DNA from: Vibrio sp.
GTDB lineage: Bacteria > Pseudomonadota > Gammaproteobacteria > Enterobacterales > Vibrionaceae
Length of the DNA: 5,165 nucleotides
Direction: 5' to 3'
Assembly: GCA_007124475.1 (NCBI GenBank)
Contig: SLFB01000038.1
Coordinates: 1 to 5,165 of the forward strand
The number at the start of each line of letters is the position of its first letter. The stretch's first letter is position 1. The notes beneath the pieces are model-generated. The model did no database searches and was not told where the DNA came from. It saw nothing but the letters and a program-made list of their open reading frames with translations. The position numbers were made by a program, and so were the translations under genes. Below, piece by piece: positions 2,526-5,165 of the stretch.

Positions 2526-5108
2526 TTACAGACGCTCAGCTACCCAAGCGTCTACTGACTCTAAAGCCGATGGCAATGCATGTGCATCGCTCCCCCCAGC
2601 TTGAGCCATATCAGGGCGACCACCGCCCTTACCACCGACTTGTTGAGCAACTAAGTTGACCAACTCGCCAGCTTTAACTTTTGCCGTAAGATCTTTCGTG
2701 ACACCAGCAATTAGGCCAACTTTATCGTCAACCACATTACCCAGCAGAATGATCCCGCTACCTAACTGATTTTTTAGCTCATCAACCATACCGCGTAGCG
2801 CTTTATTATCTGCACCATGTAATTGTGCCACCAGAACTTTAACGCCAGAAATGACTTTAACTTGATCGATCAAATTAGCACTCGCTTGAGCCGCCAATTT
2901 ATCTTTCAATTGCTGTATTTCTTTTTCTAGTTGCTTACTTTTTTGCGTGGCTTCTATAAGCTTATCTTCATATTTACGTTGCTGAGCCTCGATAGCATCT
3001 AATGCCGCCTCACCAGTCACCGCTTCAATACGACGGATCCCAGCAGCAATACCGCCTTCAGAAGTGATCTTAAATAAACCGATATCACCGGTGTGCGACG
3101 CATGGATACCCCCACACAACTCGGTGGAGAAGTCACCCATAGATAAGACTCGGACTTGCTCGTCATATTTCTCGCCAAACAGTGCCATCGCCCCTTTTTG
3201 TTTAGCGGCTTCGATATCCATAACATCGGTGTTAATCACATGATTTAAGCGAATCTGGGCGTTAACTAAACGCTCAACTTGCTTAAGTTCCTCTGCGGTC
3301 ATGGCTTCCAAGTGCGAGAAATCGAAACGAAGATTTTCAGCTCTGACTAACGAACCTTTTTGAGTAACATGCTCACCCAACACTTTACGTAACGCGGCAT
3401 GCAATAAGTGAGTAGCGGAGTGGTTGAGTGAAATGGCAGCACGACGCTCAGCATCGACTATCGCTTCAACTTGATCACTGTTGGCTAATACCCCTTCTTG
3501 CATCACACCATAATGGGCAATGGCATTGCCTAATTGTTGAGTATCTTCCACATTAAACTGGCCAGAAGCGGTTTTTAATACGCCGCTATCGCCGCATTGA
3601 CCACCTGATTCCGCATAGAATGGGGTATTGTCTAAAACAACAACCGCTTTATCACCTGCAGATAAAGCCGACACCGCTTGTCCGTCAATAAACAAACCTG
3701 AGATTGCACTGGTTTGCTGAGTGGCGCTATAACCACAAAATTCAGATTGTGCATCAACTTTGATTTGGCTGTTATAGTCAGTGCCAAAATTACCCGCTTC
3801 ACGCGCTCGCTGACGCTGTGCTTCCATCGCGGCTTCGAAGCCTACCTCATCAATAGTGAAGCCACGCTCACGGGCCACATCATTGGTTAAATCTGCTGGA
3901 AAGCCGTAAGTATCATAAAGCTTGAATACAGTTTCACCATCAAGCACAGTACCTTCAACCGCGTCTAACGCTTCATTGAGCATGCTCATGCCGCGCTCTA
4001 AAGTACGCCCAAAGTTTTCTTCCTCAATGCGTAGTACTTTTTCAACCAAAGCTTGCTGTTTAGCGAGTTCCTCACCCGCGGTGCCCATGATATCAGCCAA
4101 AGGAGCGACTAATTTATGGAAGAAAGCCCCTTGAGCACCTAATTTGTTTCCATGACGCACTGCACGACGAATAATGCGTCGTAACACATAGCCGCGCCCT
4201 TCATTGGATGGCATAACCCCATCAACGATCAGAAACGCACAAGATCGAATATGATCCGCAACAACACGTAAAGATTGATTAGTCAAATCTTGGTAGCCGA
4301 TAACCTCTGCTGCCGATTTAATTAAGCGCTGGAATACATCAATCTCGTAGTTTGAATGCACACCTTGGACAATCGCTGAGATACGCTCGATCCCCATCCC
4401 AGTATCAACCGAAGGTTTTGGTAATGGCTCCATTTTGCCATCAGCATGACGATTGAACTGCATGAAGACCACATTCCAGATTTCAATAAATCGGTCGCCA
4501 TCTTCTTCCGCTGAACCCGGAGGCCCTCCCCAAATATGCTCACCGTGATCGTAGAAAATTTCGGTGCAAGGGCCACAAGGTCCAGTATCACCCATTTGCC
4601 AGAAGTTATCTGACTCATAGGCCTTACCGCCTGGCTTATCACCAATACGAATAATACGATCTTTTGGAATACCGATGTGCTGGTGCCAAATATCAAAAGC
4701 TTCATCGTCAGTTTGATAAACGGTCACTAAGAGACGTTCTTTCGGTAGTTTAATAACCTCGGTTAAAAACTGCCAAGCATATTGAATGGCATCTTCTTTG
4801 AAATAGTCACCAAAGCTAAAGTTACCTAACATTTCAAAGAAAGTGTGATGACGTGCGGTAAAGCCAACGTTTTCTAAATCGTTATGCTTACCACCTGCAC
4901 GTACGCAGCGTTGGGCTGTTGTTGCTCGAGTGTAAGCGCGTTTTTCAGCGCCTAAAAAGCAATCTTTAAATTGGTTCATCCCAGCATTAGTAAAAAGCAG
5001 GGTCGGATCGTTAGCTGGCACCAGTGACGAACTGTCAACGATTTGGTGGCCTTTACTTTCAAAGAATGAGAGGAACGCGCGGCGAACCTCATCGGTGCTC
5101 ATAAACAT
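2526..5108 (-). CDS. alaS: Alanyl-tRNA synthetase AlaS
   Basis: AlaS is a class II synthetase that charges tRNA-Ala, recognising the G3-U70 pair, and hydrolyses mischarged Ser- and Gly-tRNA-Ala in its editing domain. The 860-residue product is close to the E. coli length (876). The aminoacylation domain shows DPTLLFTNAGMNQFKD at 34-49, RATTAQRCVRAGGKHNDLEN at 61-80, HHTFFEMLGNFSFGDYF at 87-103 and the class II motif 3 region GRGYVLRR at 304-311. The editing site has HSATH (H563, H567) and CGGIH (C665, H669), the zinc ligands of the family. A charged helical, probably coiled-coil, stretch covers about 700-745, and the C-Ala domain ends with GGKGGGRPDMAQAGG at 825-839. The ATG at 5108 has AGGA 8 nt upstream and gives MFMSTDEV, matching the vibrio N-terminus as I recall it; an ATG two codons later is a less likely start. 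No defect is seen. Confidence 0.98.
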   Translation of the reverse strand: MFMSTDEVRRAFLSFFESKGHQIVDSSSLVPANDPTLLFTNAGMNQFKDCFLGAEKRAYTRATTAQRCVRAGGKHNDLENVGFTARHHTFFEMLGNFSFGDYFKEDAIQYAWQFLTEVIKLPKERLLVTVYQTDDEAFDIWHQHIGIPKDRIIRIGDKPGGKAYESDNFWQMGDTGPCGPCTEIFYDHGEHIWGGPPGSAEEDGDRFIEIWNVVFMQFNRHADGKMEPLPKPSVDTGMGIERISAIVQGVHSNYEIDVFQRLIKSAAEVIGYQDLTNQSLRVVADHIRSCAFLIVDGVMPSNEGRGYVLRRIIRRAVRHGNKLGAQGAFFHKLVAPLADIMGTAGEELAKQQALVEKVLRIEEENFGRTLERGMSMLNEALDAVEGTVLDGETVFKLYDTYGFPADLTNDVARERGFTIDEVGFEAAMEAQRQRAREAGNFGTDYNSQIKVDAQSEFCGYSATQQTSAISGLFIDGQAVSALSAGDKAVVVLDNTPFYAESGGQCGDSGVLKTASGQFNVEDTQQLGNAIAHYGVMQEGVLANSDQVEAIVDAERRAAISLNHSATHLLHAALRKVLGEHVTQKGSLVRAENLRFDFSHLEAMTAEELKQVERLVNAQIRLNHVINTDVMDIEAAKQKGAMALFGEKYDEQVRVLSMGDFSTELCGGIHASHTGDIGLFKITSEGGIAAGIRRIEAVTGEAALDAIEAQQRKYEDKLIEATQKSKQLEKEIQQLKDKLAAQASANLIDQVKVISGVKVLVAQLHGADNKALRGMVDELKNQLGSGIILLGNVVDDKVGLIAGVTKDLTAKVKAGELVNLVAQQVGGKGGGRPDMAQAGGSDAHALPSALESVDAWVAERL

Positions 5109-5165
5109 GCAGCTCTTCCTGAATGACTCAAGTTAGAATTTTGCGTATTGTAAAGCATGGATAAG
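5109..5165 (-). promoter_or_regulatory. alaS upstream region with ribosome binding site
   Basis: The minus strand reads CAGGAAGAGCTGC directly before the ATG, giving AGGA with 8-nt spacing as Shine-Dalgarno. A TTTACA (5154-5149) resembles a -35 box, but no convincing -10 box follows at the right distance, so no promoter is called. In relatives recA and recX usually lie upstream of alaS; the window ends before that can be seen. Confidence 0.5.

Noticed and set aside
2420..2659. 79-codon plus-strand reading frame over the alaS 3' end
   Set aside because: It crosses the alaS terminator and the end of alaS in antisense; no family resemblance.
3017..3226. 69-codon minus-strand reading frame inside alaS
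   Set aside because: It is an out-of-frame shadow of the AlaS editing domain coding sequence.
3922..4134. 70-codon plus-strand reading frame inside alaS
   Set aside because: It is an antisense shadow with a low-complexity Ser-rich product typical of reversed coding sequence.
4322..4705. 127-codon minus-strand reading frame inside alaS
   Set aside because: It is long but out of frame within the conserved AlaS catalytic domain; no start signal or family resemblance.

Overview
This window looks like core chromosome of a gammaproteobacterium, most likely a member of the Vibrionaceae. That placement rests on remembered family resemblance, not a search: the AlaS N-terminus (MFMSTDEVRRAFLSFF), the LysC catalytic half and the CsrA sequence all resemble Vibrio proteins. 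The gene order alaS - lysC - csrA - tRNA-Ser/tRNA-Arg also fits; E. coli has the same order around csrA and serV-argVYZQ but lacks the aspartate kinase gene. Every gene is on the minus strand, so the reading order is from high to low coordinates.

Layout in transcription order. (1) 5108-2526: alaS, complete alanyl-tRNA synthetase with all catalytic and editing motifs, followed by a strong 13-bp intrinsic terminator (2475-2514). (2) 2474-2305: a 170-nt leader region before lysC. It holds several hairpins, including two mutually exclusive 9-bp pairings, and a possible 14-codon upstream ORF whose stop overlaps the lysC Shine-Dalgarno sequence. (3) 2304-1117: lysC, a GTG-started aspartate kinase with an intact catalytic domain and strongly diverged ACT domains. 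(4) 1116-1027: a gap without an obvious terminator, with possible promoter elements and a good ribosome binding site. (5) 1026-829: csrA, the global post-transcriptional regulator, with its own intrinsic terminator (783-816). (6) 782-610: no gene recognised. (7) 609-576: a strong promoter with a GC-rich discriminator, firing a tRNA operon. (8) 566-6: five tRNA genes in the order Ser(GCT)-Arg(ACG)-Ser(GCT)-Arg(ACG)-Arg(ACG), probably continuing past the window edge.

Functionally the window joins translation (alanine charging, and tRNAs for AGC/AGU serine and CGN arginine codons), entry into the aspartate amino-acid family (LysC) and post-transcriptional control (CsrA). No mobile element, CRISPR array, toxin, defence locus or other accessory system is visible. 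The parts most worth a second look are regulatory: the foldable lysC leader with its in-frame small ORF, a perfect CRP-type palindrome inside the tRNA array, and an arginine tRNA copy whose acceptor stem has changed by three compensated base pairs.
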